Source: Schistosoma mansoni
Lineage: Eukaryota; Platyhelminthes; Trematoda; Strigeidida; Schistosomatidae
DNA length: 64,000 bases
Reading direction: 5' to 3'
Assembly (NCBI RefSeq): GCF_000237925.1
Contig: NC_031495.1
Span: forward strand, 46,661,262 to 46,725,261
Shown: one piece after another, positions 23,615 to 35,347 of the stretch
How the letters are laid out: each line of letters starts with the position of its first letter
Position numbering within the stretch: position 1 is the stretch's first letter
Notes under the pieces: generated by a model
What the model saw: only the letters and a program-made list of their open reading frames with translations
Databases searched by the model: none
Told to the model about the DNA's origin: nothing
Translations under genes and position numbers: made by a program

Positions 23615-24640
23615 TTCAGGTCATCTAAGAGTTCGGGATGCGATTACCCCCTTCGAAATGCAAAATAATACTTCAGGATTGGATTGCATCGGTACCTGAA
23701 CTCATGATAGATAAGAAATTAGTTGAGCGTGTCGACCGCTTCACTTATCTTGGGAGTCTCATCAGCCCTTGTGGTCTGGTGTGTGACGAAATCTCAGCAC
23801 GGATACAGAAGGCTCGTCTAACTTTTGCCAACTTACGTCATTTATGGCGTAGGTGAGATATCCGTCTATCAATGAAGGGACGAGTATACTGCGCAGCAGT
23901 TTGCTCTGTTTAACTTTAAAGCAGTGAAACATGGCCGGTAAGAGTAGAGGATATTTGTAGATTACTAGTATTCGATCATAAGTGTCTTCGAAGTACTACT
24001 CGTATATCCTGGGACCCCTGAGTAAGTAGTGTAGTTGTTAGGAAACGGGTACTAGTTAAGGATGGCAAATCGATTGATGAAGTAGTGAAACTTCATCAGT
24101 TGAGATGTCTGGGACATGTGTTACGTATGCCCAACCACCGACTGCCCCAACGTGCAATGTTTTATGGTGTAGGAGTAGGTTGAAAGAAAGGTAGGGGCGG
24201 CCAGACCAAAACGTGGCACAAACTCATGAAGTCACTGACAAGTGGACAGAACCATGTTTGCAGGTGTAGACCATCTGGTTGGGATCCGCGAGATGATGGT
24301 AACCGATGGTTAGAGACCCTAAATGACATAGCTCAAAATCGTTTGCAATAGCGAAGGTGCATCCACTCTTTGTGTTCTACCAAATTCTAATCTTCTAAAT
24401 TCTTCATATCTCTATTTTTTTTCTCTTTCCAAAGTTACTTAACTGAATTATATTCCTTCAATAACATCTTCAAACCCTAATCTTTCCTATTACTGTTTAT
24501 ACTCTTACTACTTCTACCACCATGGGACTTGAATCAACAACTGCATCTCTGCTCTAATGTGGTATGGCAACTCGAACTAATGTACGTAGTACGAAGTTCT
24601 ACGTTGTGACTGACCGACTGACTCACTAACATCTAAGAGT
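23615..24640 (+). pseudogene. SR2-like RTE LINE, 5'-truncated 3' end
   Basis: Encodes, across several stops and frameshifts, the C-terminal part of a non-LTR reverse transcriptase ORF: VDRFTYLGSLISPCGLVCDEISARI..LRHLWRR (open 23638-23856, ended by a CGA-to-TGA change), then pieces such as VVKLHQL..GHVLRMPNHRLP and NRWLETLNDIAQNR. A pyrimidine-rich 3' region ends near 24640. It lies in intron 2 of gene B on the opposite strand. The layout resembles Schistosoma SR2-type RTE elements; the exact family is inferred. Confidence 0.75.
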
Positions 24641-24889
24641 ATCGTAGTCAATAATTGCGGTTATGTTTTCGTTTATTTAGTCGCTCAATGGGAGATATTT
24701 TGGAATACTTTCTATTAAAGAGTGTCTTGTTCTATGTTGCAATTTTTCTCCCATCATGAATAACTGCCTTACATATGATACATCCGTGGCATGATGGAGT
24801 GGTATTATTGTCGTAGAACACTACATTATTCATGTAATTCAGCGAAAACAACAGAGATTGAAATGCGTGATCTAACATGGGTTATGATA

Positions 24890-25030
24890 GCGTAAATAAC
24901 AATTAAAACACAAGTATATGAAAGAAGAATATTCTTTTCAGTAATTCCCCTTCGGGACCAAGTTTAAGGAGAAGTAAATCATTTAAAATCATAGCATGTA
25001 AATTAAGCATTATTTGTAATATAAAGTATA
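24890..25030 (+). repeat. PLE terminal-repeat fragment
   Basis: 'gaagaatattcttttcagta', 'agtttaaggagaagta' and 'catttaaaatcatagcatg' correspond to the PLE terminal repeats at 20385-20465 and 55140-55250, at lower identity. Confidence 0.5.
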
Positions 25031-25574
25031 ATGTAATATAATTAATGATTTCCGCTTCATTTTGGTTGATCACCAGGTGCAGTCAAAACTCCAAACGAGA
25101 TAGAAGTTTCGGTGTTCATTTTGCATAACTGCTTTTAATTTGTTTATAAATAGTAATAGTTATCAGTATGAAAACATTAGCAAAGTTGTCTAACAAACCC
25201 TTCTACAAACACTATAAGTTTTGTTGTCTATTTTAGTGATTATTTCATTTATCAATTAACTTGGTGAGTCATTCACCCTACAAAGAACGAAATAACTAAA
25301 TAGCTTCTTTAAATCGTGTTTGAGATTAACTAAGGTTTTAAACGTTTGCATCAATATTACCTGTTAGATGTAGAAAAGAGTATTTTTATTATTATAAACA
25401 TCGTCCATATCATAGGAAAATATTGTTATTCAGAAGAGGTCTAGGAAGTCCTACAAATTGATGTTAGATCAAAATTTGCTGTTTTGTCAGTCCAGGCTGG
25501 CATTGAACTGGGGGGTTAATGCTCATCAGTTCAAACTGCAATACACTATGCCATCGTGGGTACAGAAAAGCGAC

Positions 25575-26632
25575 TTCTTCGAAACTATAGAGTGAGTAGC
25601 TGAGAAAGTCGTCAACATTATGAGGAACTCATACGACGGACTACAGTGCAAAGTCATGTATGGAGGACAGCTGACAAATGCATTCCAAGTAAGGACCGGA
25701 GTCAGACAAGGCTGTCTACTCTCCCTCTCTCTTTTCCCTCTGGTGATTGACTGGATTATGAAGACTTCGACATCTGAGAAGAAACACGGGATACAGTGGA
25801 CATTTGGCAATCAATTAAACGGTTAGGACTTCACAGATGACCTAGCCCACCTGTCCCATACACATGAACAAATGCAGGTGATGACAACTAGTGCAGCAAC
25901 AGCCTCTGCGTTAGTGGACCTCAACATACACAAAGGAGAAACCAATATCCTCAAATACAACACGTAGAACGTCAAGTCAATCACACTTGATTGTGAAACT
26001 CTGGAAGAGGTGGAACATTCACGAACCTGGAAATTATCATTGATGAACAAGGAGCATTGGATGCAGATGTGAAGGCAAGGATTGGCAAAGCAAGGGCAGA
26101 ATTTCCACAATTGAAGAACATATGGAGCTCAAAACAATTGTCAACCAATCTCAAAGTGAGAATCTCTAATACGAACGACATGTCAGTTAGTCCTACTGTA
26201 CGGAGTTGAAATGTAGAGAACTACTACATCCATCGTCAAGAAGGTACAAGTATTTATAAACAATTGTCTACACAAAATACACAACATTCACTGGCTGGAT
26301 ACTATCAGCAACAGCCTTCTGTGGGAGAGGACAAACCAGTTTTCAGCTGAAGGGGAAATTAGGAAAAGATGTTGGGAGTGAATAGGACACACATTATGGA
26401 ACTCATCAGACTGCATCACAAGGCAAACGCTGACTTGGAATCCGTAAGGAAAGCAGAAAAGAGGAAGACCATGGAACACAGTGAGCCGGAAGTTGGAGGC
26501 AGATGTCAAAAGAATGAATAGCAACTGGAAAGAAGTTAAAAAAGATTGCCTAGGACGGGGTTGGATAGAGAATACTGGTGAGCAGCCCATGCTTCTTCAT
26601 CAGGTGTAACAGGCGTCAGTAAGTAGGTAAGT
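25575..26632 (+). pseudogene. RTE2 LINE, 5'-truncated, decayed RT
   Basis: Starts inside the RT domain ([36 protein letters not shown]), passes the position of the catalytic box and runs to the 3' end. The expected FADD box is spoiled: a stop at 25823-25825 and FTDDLA in place of FADDLA. Several frameshifts follow. The 3' end is 'gtaacaggcgtcagtaagtagg'. It lies in gene B intron 2 on the opposite strand. Comparison with the open copy at 36111-37033 shows the order is otherwise collinear. Confidence 0.8.
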
Positions 26633-26639
26633 AACTACA

Positions 26640-27068
26640 TATGACACATACATACAATTTCCGCACTATCCTAATCTATAGTGCAATAATTTTAGTTTCT
26701 GAGACTCTTGGTAACTTTTCGGCAATCAACTAAGCTAAAATCAAAGATAAATAGTTTAATAACTCTATTTCTAACCATCTGAAAAAAATACTTGTATACG
26801 TAAAAAAATTGCTCATTAAAACAAGACTAAAGTGTCCATAAATCACTTAAAAACTATTTTACTGTTCCCATATTTATTTCATCATAAAGCTTAGTGCTCA
26901 TGAAAAGTCACTATTCACTAGAATCTATCCATAGATATTTAGAAAGGTAAACCCAATTTTCTCTTCAGTTCACAAGCGTGAAATGATGTTCTCACAAAGA
27001 ACTTTATTTCATTCAGTGTCATAAGGATAATTTTTTAAAATTTACTTACAGTTTTAATATCAACTTAC
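26640..27068 (-). other. Gene B intron 2, 5' part
   Basis: AT-rich, nothing recognised. The whole intron runs from 27068 to 23344 on the minus strand, starting GTAAGT and ending TTCGTTTAG. Confidence 0.5.
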
Positions 27069-28465
27069 TTCCGCATTGATATTTTGAATTGATTCGTTAT
27101 ATTGGTTTATTTTTTCTTTAAGTTGAGCAGATTTAACTTTAATAGTCTCAATATAATTTAAATCTCCTTCTGATTTAATTACTTCTTTACCCTTCTCGAG
27201 AAAATCGTTTGCATCTCTTGTCATATTGTAAGCTAGTTTAATAAAACAAATTATTGATTCAGACGCTGAACGAAGATTATGTTCTAAATTTTGAACGGGT
27301 CCTGTTATAGACACATGCAACAATTCATTGCCTAGATAGGATAAACCAATTGTCTGAGCTAAGCTTGGAATTATTAATAGGAGAAGACAACGAAATCTGC
27401 ACGACACCATGGCGGTTAGTGTGATTATAATTCGAATAAATATTCTAGTTATCCACTCAACATCATTTGCCAGTGCTTCAGCATCTCTTTGAATAATATA
27501 ATCAGGTATTACTTTATCACCAGAAGTCAATTCAATAGATTCATTTTTAACAGGTATTACTGTTGCTAAGAAAAACTCACCAATAAAAATTCCAAACAAC
27601 AAGAAGCATATCATTCTTGAGAGTCGTGCAATGTAACCACCGTAGATCATATTTGCTTCAATCTCTTCTTTATCATTACCGTCAGCATAGATTATCATTT
27701 CAAAAGTTGGTATCGAATAGCGCAGAAACTGACGGAATTCGTCCAGTTGTATACCTTTTTTCTGAAAGTTTATTCGACGTAGAAATGTTACGTAATGTTT
27801 GCTTTTTTTGTAAAACATCCAACCTATACATATACTCTTTTCTAACCACTTTGATTTTAACTTTTCAAACTGTATCTGCATAACAGCTGGTTGTCCGAGA
27901 AGCCAATAACTTTCACAAGCAATCGATAAGTGTGAGTTAGATATGTAGCGCGTGTCTTTTAATGAAGTGAAATAAGCTGAACTCCTGAAAGAGTACTGTT
28001 TGATTTCTACTAGGTTATTTAAATTTTTCTTTTCAGTTTGATTATAGACAACACAACAGGTGGTTAATCGCATGATGTGCAGACATATGCCTATAATACC
28101 GTATTTAATGGTAAAACTGTACATTATCTGTCGTTCTTCGGCAGCCACGCTGTTCAAACATCCGTCTGTATAAATAAAGGAGGTACTATTATGAATTGCT
28201 TGATCGTTTGTGGAATGATACGCTTTCATTTTGGTTGATTTCAGAAAATTTTGAGAACAACTGACTGTTTCTTCTAGATTACAACAGCTTTTCGGGATAT
28301 TATTAGAAACCCCTTTCCATGAATACAGTAATTCATTACTTACTTCAGTAAACAATCCCTGGTATTGGGTTACATCGAACCAGTCTTCTACAGAATATAT
28401 TCCACAGCACTTGTATTGTCTTTGTATATTTTCGAAATAGTTGAAATATATGGCAAGCTGATCAG
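27069..28465 (-). CDS. Gene B exon 2: tetraspanin large loop + TM4 fused to DCST N-terminal membrane region
   Basis: Residues 150-615 of gene B. The acceptor is TTTTTTAAG|CTGATC and phase 1 joins exon 1 exactly. The large loop has the full tetraspanin signature: QYKCCG (KCCG 168-171), DWF (177-179), IPKSCC (PKSCC 207-211) and YTDGC (GC 251-252). TM4 follows (about 266-289, IGICLHIMRLTTCC). After a linker of about 140 residues come membrane segments (about 431-454 and about 488-510), then CRFRC-LLLLIIPSL (RFRC 506-509), SITGPVQNLEHNL (GP 538-539) and SIICFIKL, the N-terminal signatures of DCST1/DCST2. A helical, charged end leads to donor GCGGAA|GTAAGT (phase 0). Reading from the internal TTG at 28355 would miss the CCG part; the frame is open up to the acceptor. 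One continuous exon carries both families, the strongest evidence for a genuine fusion. Confidence 0.9.
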
Positions 28466-28744
28466 CTTAAAAAATTAAAAACAGAAATAAAGAGTTGTTG
28501 CTTAATAAAATACCTAGAATAATACACTTTCAGAAAAAAATTGCCTAATACGTAATCAAATAGTCTTCAATAATGAAAACCTAGACAAAATAGCTTATTG
28601 TCTGAAATAGTTCCAAAATCTAGTCAAATAAATACGAAAAGAAAGTCAACAAGACTAAAAACACATAGTACAAGGACAAACAATATACTCTAGTTTCAAA
28701 ATAGGGTTGAAAAAATATTTTTGTAAAGATGAAATGTAAAGATG
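28466..28744 (-). other. Gene B intron 1, 3' end
   Basis: AT-rich. The full intron 1 of gene B runs from 35347 to 28466 (minus strand), starting GTAAGTT and ending TTTTTTAAG. It contains the repeats and the foreign exon-like fragment listed between these points. Confidence 0.5.
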
Positions 28745-29335
28745 TTGAAGGCATTGTGGTCTATAACTCCGCCTGTAGTTCTTCTAAGGTTAGTGCCGGT
28801 CCCAAGCTCACGCAAAGAAGGAGGTTTGGCCATTAGGTCAGCAACCCCACCTCGTAGAAAACAACATTGCTAAAATAACTCTAACTAAATCAAACAATTT
28901 AAACCATTTAAACTCTGTCCTCCGAGTTGAACGATCTTCATTCACAAGAGTAATAACGCTTCATGATGAAAGCCAAAATTATTCGAAAGTCATGAGGCCA
29001 ACGCCACTTCTAACAACCACATCAACAATTACTATGGGTATGTGGAATGTCCGGACAATGTGGAGGACCTAGTGGACAAAGGAAATAGCTACGGAAATGA
29101 AGAGATACAACTTGACGGTTTTCGGAATCAGTGAAACACATTAGTTCCAAGCTGGACAGAAAGGGATAGAGGAAGGCTAAAGAACACACTGCATCGAGAA
29201 TTGGAAGCAGACATGGTTATCATGAATAGTCACGGGAAAGAGTCGGAAAGGATTTCTCAGGACGGAGTTGGATGGAGAGTGCCAGTTAGCAGCATATGCT
29301 CCTTCAAGAAGGATAACAGGCCCAAGTAAGTAAAC
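28745..29335 (+). mobile_element. Internally deleted RTE2 LINE (5' end + 3' end)
   Basis: Begins with the RTE2 5' unit ('ctccgcctgtagttcttcta', also at 32739-32873). It continues into the start of an AP-type endonuclease (TMGMWNVRTMW, then LTVFGISETH at about 29035-29145), with stops. It jumps at about 29175-29190 straight to the ORF C-terminus (ELEADMVIMNS..GVGWRVPV) and the 3' end. The central RT domain is missing, so this is a non-autonomous deletion derivative. It shows that the 5' unit and the 3' end belong to one family. Confidence 0.65.
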
Positions 29336-31230
29336 TAGTAAATGAATAAATAAATAAGTAGGTAGGTATCTATTGAGTTTGGTGGATTTTTGGCTTTGAA
29401 TGCCATGCTATTCGAGTAAAAGGCGATGGGCTTTCCACCGTTGGCAAGCAAGAAAGTTGATGCTGGCTGCACTGGTAAATTGAGTGCTGACAGCAAAGGA
29501 TGTTTCAGTGTAGTACGTGCTGTTACGGGACAAACCAAACGCCTGACTGTGAAACATGGAAAAGGAAAGTCACGCTTGAAAAAAAGGGTGAAAAACCACT
29601 GGATGTTGGTAGTCACGATTCTAAAGCAGTACCTGAAGACGGTCATCGTTCCCAATGTGTCCATCCCAAGTGGTAGGAGATGGACAGCAGAGCTGAAACA
29701 ATGAAATGAGATAAAAAAAAGCTGCAAACGGCGCCTGTTTGGTTGATGAGTCATTGGCAGACTCCCATTCTAAGTTACAGAACACACTATCAAAGTCCCA
29801 AAATTAGACTGAACTTAACCCTAGCGTGGCCGTAAAGAGCTCGATCTCATCGAATATTATGTTAAGTAATCTGCTAGAATCAACAGACCCTGATTCAAAA
29901 ATTAGACACGCTCGTGATTTGGCAAAGGTGGGAGCATTGATTCGTAGCATCTCAACAGATAACTCTAAAAGAGTTCATGTCGAAAAATTGGTTCTAATAT
30001 GTAAGAGGACAGACGAAAATTTTGAACTTTGACCAAATAGACTCCTCAAGATAATCATAGGGTCAGAGGAACAACGAAGTCTTTTGTATATTAAATCTCG
30101 AAGTCACAACAACATCAACACTTGAGCAAGACCCTACATGTCTCCAGCAGGCAGAATGAAAATAAATGCGGAACTAGCTGAACTAGAATGGATAGGTCAT
30201 TCTCTTTAGGAGTCTTATATACAAATGTTCATAGTATAGAAAAGAAACTTCATGAACTAGGAGTATTAGTGTACGAATTAAAGCCACTAATCGTACCTGT
30301 GATCAAAACTTGATTAGTCCATGACATTGACGTCACTCTAGAATTATCAAGACCCTTCAAAATCAATATCCTTAAAATATATACACCAAATGTATCATTA
30401 GTACAGTGCTTTGAATTGTAATTCATCGAAACACTATCCAAATCAAATGATGTTTCAATCAGTAACAATGAAACAAACGGGAAACAAAACTGATATATTT
30501 TGTTGCCTGATACCTTCATCATACTAGACATTTTTGCCTTTAACTCTAGTTATCCAAGAGCTTGTGTCATATTCTTGTACTTTGTGATATATTCATTTTA
30601 TTTTTTTCCCAGCTAAGTCATATATTTTCTGAATATTCAAGGGAATGTGTTTAAAACAAAAATATGTTAATATTAGAATAAAATATTCCGTACGGAAATG
30701 GAAAGTTTGTTCAATGTATAGAAGATATATATTTTTAAGGGAGTGACAGAATAAATCAACTACAGTTGGATAAACGTACATTATAATTTATGGTGTGAAT
30801 GAATATACATCGCATATATTTTGTTGGTTCATTTCTATGAATAAAATATGAATGACTTACGTTATGGTGACCATATGAACAAAGTGCTGAATGTGATTAG
30901 CGGACATTTTTCCAGTTAATTTATATGAATTATTTTGTTCATATTGGATTGAGTTTTTTTGACAAAAACAAACATTCCTATTACATAACACAATTTAATA
31001 TGTTTTGAAAAAAATATATCAGGGAACATCAATATATTCTTTGCTTTATGTATATTTTCTTAATGACTTTATTATAAAGACCGATAGATTTCAATGAATA
31101 GCCATTTGTGTTCCGTAAAAACCTTTAGTTAAACAAGTATTAACTTAGAAACAAAACTGTTATCAAGTTTATGCATATGTTTTAGTGATAAATGTCCTAG
31201 AAATAATGTCAAACATGTTTTAGTGCCAAA
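29336..31230. other. Gene B intron 1, unassigned stretch
   Basis: 29400-29710 is a higher-GC patch with open frames on both strands (29426-29704 +; 29335-29754 -). 29826-30032 has a short open frame. None was recognised; they look like retroelement debris. 30240-31220 is AT-rich with nothing seen. Confidence 0.3.
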
Positions 31231-31243
31231 GTATATCTGTTAA

Positions 31244-31608
31244 CAGTTGTCTACGGAAAATACATCGGATCCATTGGCCAGACATTATCAGCAACAACTT
31301 ACTATGGGAGAGAACAAACCAGATTTCAGTGGAGGAAGAAATCAGGAAGAAGCTCTGGAAGTGGATAAGACACATATTAAGGAAAGCACCCAACTGCGTC
31401 ATAAGGCAAGCCCTCACATGGAATCTTGAAGACCAAAGGAAAAGAGGGAGACCAAAGAACACATTACGCCGAGAAATGGAGACAGACATGAGAAAAGTGA
31501 ACAAAAATTGGATAGAACTAGAAAGGAAGGCCCAGGACAGAGAGGATTGGAGAATAGTGATCGATGGCCTATCCTCGATTGGGAGTAACAGGCATAAGTA
31601 AGTAAGTA
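31244..31608 (+). mobile_element. RTE2 LINE, 5'-truncated, with 11-bp target duplication
   Basis: C-terminal RTE2 coding sequence (open 31329-31601: [37 protein letters not shown]) ending in 'ggcataagtaagtaag'. It is flanked by identical copies of atatctgttaa at 31233-31243 and 31609-31619, a clear target-site duplication. A well-preserved, relatively young insertion. Confidence 0.8.
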
Positions 31609-31619
31609 ATATCTGTTAA

Positions 31620-32025
31620 AAGCTTTATCTTATCAATTGAATAATAAACTTCCGTTTGATTATCAGGTATTCAAAATTTAATTTACTACTACTTTTTGAC
31701 ATGAATTATTCCAAATCTACTCTGAAGTGATTGTTAAATAACTGAATATTTCTGATAGGTCCTATTTATCTTTGTCTAAACTTGATAAAAGTTAAGAGAG
31801 GAAAATGCATGACTGAAATAAACGTTTTATACACTTAAAATATTGAATGAAAAAAAATAAAATCTGTCAATCATCTCTACATAGTAAGGAGAGAAAAAAT
31901 ATAAATTTAGATACACTAAATATATTAGTGGTGAATAAAGTTACATTTGTTGATAAGCACTTATATCTATCGTTATTAATAATACTATTGTCATGAATAA
32001 TGTGTGGCCTTAAGCAATTTATAAC
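31620..32025. other. Unassigned AT-rich stretch
   Basis: Part of gene B intron 1. Nothing recognised. Confidence 0.4.
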
Positions 32026-32083
32026 TTACTTATGCCTGTTACTCCCAATGGAGCATAGGCCGCCGACCAGCATTCTCCAACCT
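32026..32083 (-). mobile_element. RTE2 extreme 3'-end fragment
   Basis: Reverse complement of the last ~58 bases of RTE2 ('acttatgcctgttactccca', 'ggagcataggcc', 'cagcattctcca'). It abuts the exon-like fragment that follows. Confidence 0.75.
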
Positions 32084-32530
32084 ACTGTAACATATCGTGT
32101 TTTAAATGAAGAAATAGACAGAGACCATGAATTGATCGGTTCTAAAGAAGTTAACAGTCAAAATCATAAGTCTTCATTCACAAATCCATGGAACCCTAGT
32201 ATACAAGCATTTTTATCTCGCCCTTCTGCTGTTATCATTGGAGATAAATTTCAGAATATTTTTAAAGTTTCAATATCTAATCATCAATCATCAAAATATC
32301 CTTTTATTGATTTGTCTGATACATCATCAAAGAAAGATCGTCTAACTACAGCCAATCATGGTTTAGAACTTATCCAGGGGTTTGGGGTGAATGTATACCA
32401 CTTGTTGCATTTGTTACAGCAAAAATACGTCAAATGACTGTCAGTACTGTACTCAGTGAACTTAATTTGAATGCAGATGTTAGAAATGTTCATGGTTCAT
32501 TTACACTTATTAAACAAATACGGGATCACG
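32084..32530 (+). pseudogene. Exon-like fragment of a large protein, one frameshift
   Basis: Coding-like sequence on the strand opposite gene B, inside its intron 1. It is open from before 32110 (VLNEEIDRDHELIG, PWNPSIQAFLSRPSAVIIGDK) to HGLELIQGF at about 32382. The coding signal then shifts frame at the G/T run near 32378-32388 and continues as GECIPLVAFVTAKIRQMT, STVLSELNLNADVRNVHGSF up to a donor-like CACG|GTTAGT at 32530. An acceptor-like 'atagacag' lies near 32121. The second half faintly resembles conserved blocks of the giant lipid-transfer family BLTP1/KIAA1109/Tweek, but I am not sure of that. It is probably a displaced or dead exon; a sequencing error in the homopolymer could also explain the shift. 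Confidence 0.4.
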
Positions 32531-32738
32531 GTTAGTCTTTTGAAACACAATTCATACTTACCGTTATAAAGTTTATTTATTTTTATATATGATTTTTAGG
32601 GGATTTAGTCATGAATTAATTTAATCCGTTTTATCACAACGGATAAAAATGAAAATAATTCAGCAAGTTAATTTCTTTTTGGATGATATCATTTGCGTAG
32701 GCTGTACATTTGTCTTTAGAGTTGTTTAATAAATATAT

Positions 32739-32873
32739 GAACTCCGCCTGTAGCTCCTCCGGAGGCTACTGCCGGTTCCAAGCCTGGATAAAGGAGGAGA
32801 GTTGGCCGTGGGGTTAGCGACCCCATCCCTTAGAAAACCAACTCGCTATAAAAAACGCTAACCAGAAAAAAAT
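32739..32873 (+). repeat. RTE2 5'-unit on its own (~130 bp)
   Basis: Unit from 'ctccgcctgtagctcctccg' to 'acgctaaccagaaaaaaa', ending in an A run. The same unit heads the deleted RTE2 at 28745 and stands alone, inverted, at 56138-56262 and 60519-60637. Confidence 0.7.
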
Positions 32874-32879
32874 TATTCA

Positions 32880-34860
32880 AGCAATATATAAAGTTTATAG
32901 TAATTCATTTATATTGGTTGCAAAATTATGTCATACTATTTCTTTTATAATAACTAATATCAGTTTAATAACTATTTGCTAGTGTCTATTTTGGTATGAA
33001 TAATATTGTATCTTAAATTTTGAAAGTCATAGCTCTTATGTGATGTAGGGTGATCAGTAGGACAGCTTGAATCGAAGCTTTACACAATCTGTTAATGTAA
33101 ACTATATCACAAAATTTTAGTTGACATTTAATTTTAAGCATTCGTTTGGATAAGATATGGATTTAAGGTTTTGTTGATAATTTTTTTAAAACAAAAAACA
33201 CAAAATTCTTCTCATGGTTGTATTAAATTACTTCCTTAATTAAATTAATATTCGATGAATGATAATAAAGAGATGTAATGCTATTAATTGTTGTTTAGTA
33301 GTTAAATAGAACACTATTTATTCAGTTATGAACAAGTCGATAAGCACTTTTCAGCTGGATATTTCAGTTTCATTTATTACTAATTATAGCTTATCTTTTA
33401 AGGTAATTGAACCGTAGTGAAGTAACGTTTACTGATAAATTAAAACACACTAAGTTTAAAGCATCTTATATTGGAGTAAGATCTCATCTAAAGAACAAAG
33501 TTAGTTAAAAATCAACATGGAAACGGATTAAAATTTGTAATTCTTTAAATATTTGATTTATGAAAATAATTTTAATAAAACTTTCATCGAGTTGAGAGTT
33601 ATTGAAAATTGGTTGGCACTTATTTTCCTACATCAGACAACAACGTTTGTCTCGATCTTCAATGGATCCGTACCTGGCGTGAATCCATACTTAAATTTTT
33701 CGTTGAATAACCAGTCAAAATAATTTTTTATTTCTCGATTTCATTTTAAATATTAAGATATTTTCATTAAGATAAATCGAAAAGTCATGATTCTTAGAAT
33801 ATATGTAATAGTGAAAAATTTTATGGAACACTAGAAAGAAGACAATGTACATCTAAAGTAAACGACAGAATTTTACAGTGTTAGGTATATTATACATAAT
33901 GGAGCTTGGAGAAGAAGGTTTCAAACAGACCCACAATATTTACAATTAATATAACAAAGAAGCATCTATTAGAGAATAAACCGATACATTGTTTAATTTC
34001 ACTGGCGATATTGGATCATGGAGATTAGGCCCAATTATGTAAGTGTATACTAGATGAAAATTTTTTTGACAAACAAGAAGCTCTAGACACCTGTTTCACT
34101 CGATTTCCCAATAACAGAACCAAAAAGAATTATTTACTTTATCGAGGACGAAATAATCTATTCAGAAAGCTAGAACCAAGTTCAGGTTAGAAATGTTCGT
34201 CAACATAAATTATTTGTTGTAAGCCACCTAATCAAATAAACTTTACGAGCTCGATATCGACCATATTCAATATAAATTTCCATAAACTCCTGTAAAAACA
34301 GCTATGGTCTGTAAAATCAATTAAACTGGAATAGATTCGGTCGTACACCAAGTTCATTGTTTAACGACTGTGAGCTAATGTATATCATAAGGCATTTAAA
34401 CCCATTGTAATATAGGTCAAAAGTAACAATAGCTTTTCAAATATATCCAATACAACGGCATTCAAATAAACAGATATTAATCAAAATCTCATTGATTCAT
34501 TTGAGTCTTTCAACGTCATCTTATCATAAATGATAAGAAAAATCGGTCACTGATATATAGAACTAATTGTACACCTTAGTTTTTAAATAATTAAATACAT
34601 CATATAGTTAAATAATTGCAATCAATAAACCTTAGTGCTAAGATTATTAACAGTATCCAAGTATAAAAATGGAGTTTTCATATCGACCTAATTTTAATTG
34701 CAAAGATATACTATATCAATAAATTACTGAAAGCATTAAACAATTTATTTAGTTCGATAATGTCAACATATTTTACAGAGTTGCTCTAACGAATTATCTA
34801 AAAAAGTGTTATCTACAATTCCTACTGGTCTATTATTCATACTCATATAGGAATACAAAA
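32880..34860. other. Gene B intron 1, AT-rich stretch
   Basis: No exon, repeat family or RNA gene recognised. Confidence 0.4.
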
Positions 34861-34864
34861 CTTT

Positions 34865-35110
34865 AGCTATTTTCCAGCTAACAAACCAACTTCCAGCTGA
34901 AGAGGGAATTATAAAAACACGTTGGAAGTAGATAGGACACACATTGAGGAAATCACCAAAATGCATTACGAGGCAAGCCTTAACATGGAATCCGTTAGGA
35001 AAGCAGATATGAAATGGATGTATAGCAACTGGAAAGAACTGGAAAAGATTCCCCAAGACTGAGTTGAATGGAGAATGCTGATGGGCGGCCCATGCTCCTC
35101 CACAAAATCA
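34865..35110 (+). mobile_element. RTE2 3'-end fragment, decayed
   Basis: Matches the RTE2 C-terminus (QLPAEEGIIKTRWK, LRKSPKCITRQALTWNP) with an internal deletion after 'aatccgttaggaaagcag' that removes the KRGRPKNTL block. It lacks the final GTAAG repeats. Confidence 0.7.
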
Positions 35111-35347
35111 ACAAAAAGTTCCTTTTACATTATTTAGACTAGATCAGTAGTCGATTCAAGATGAATCAAATTTTCATATATTTATCTCCTAGATCATTTA
35201 GTTGTATTATTTTGTCTATAACATAAGTAGTATCTCGTTCAAAACTAAAACATCACATTTATTCTTAGCTATTAGATAGGTAGACATTTTCTGTAGATAC
35301 TCAAAGTATACAAACGATCAAGACAGAAATAAAATGAGAGAACTTAC

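Noticed and set aside
27060-28355. Gene B exon 2 as a separate 431-residue protein starting at 28355
   Set aside because: The start would be an internal TTG. The frame is open upstream to a good acceptor, and the missing part holds the KCCG motif.
29335-29754. 139-codon minus-strand open frame as a gene
   Set aside because: It overlaps another open frame on the plus strand in a GC-richer patch next to an RTE2 derivative; no motif, and most likely repeat debris.
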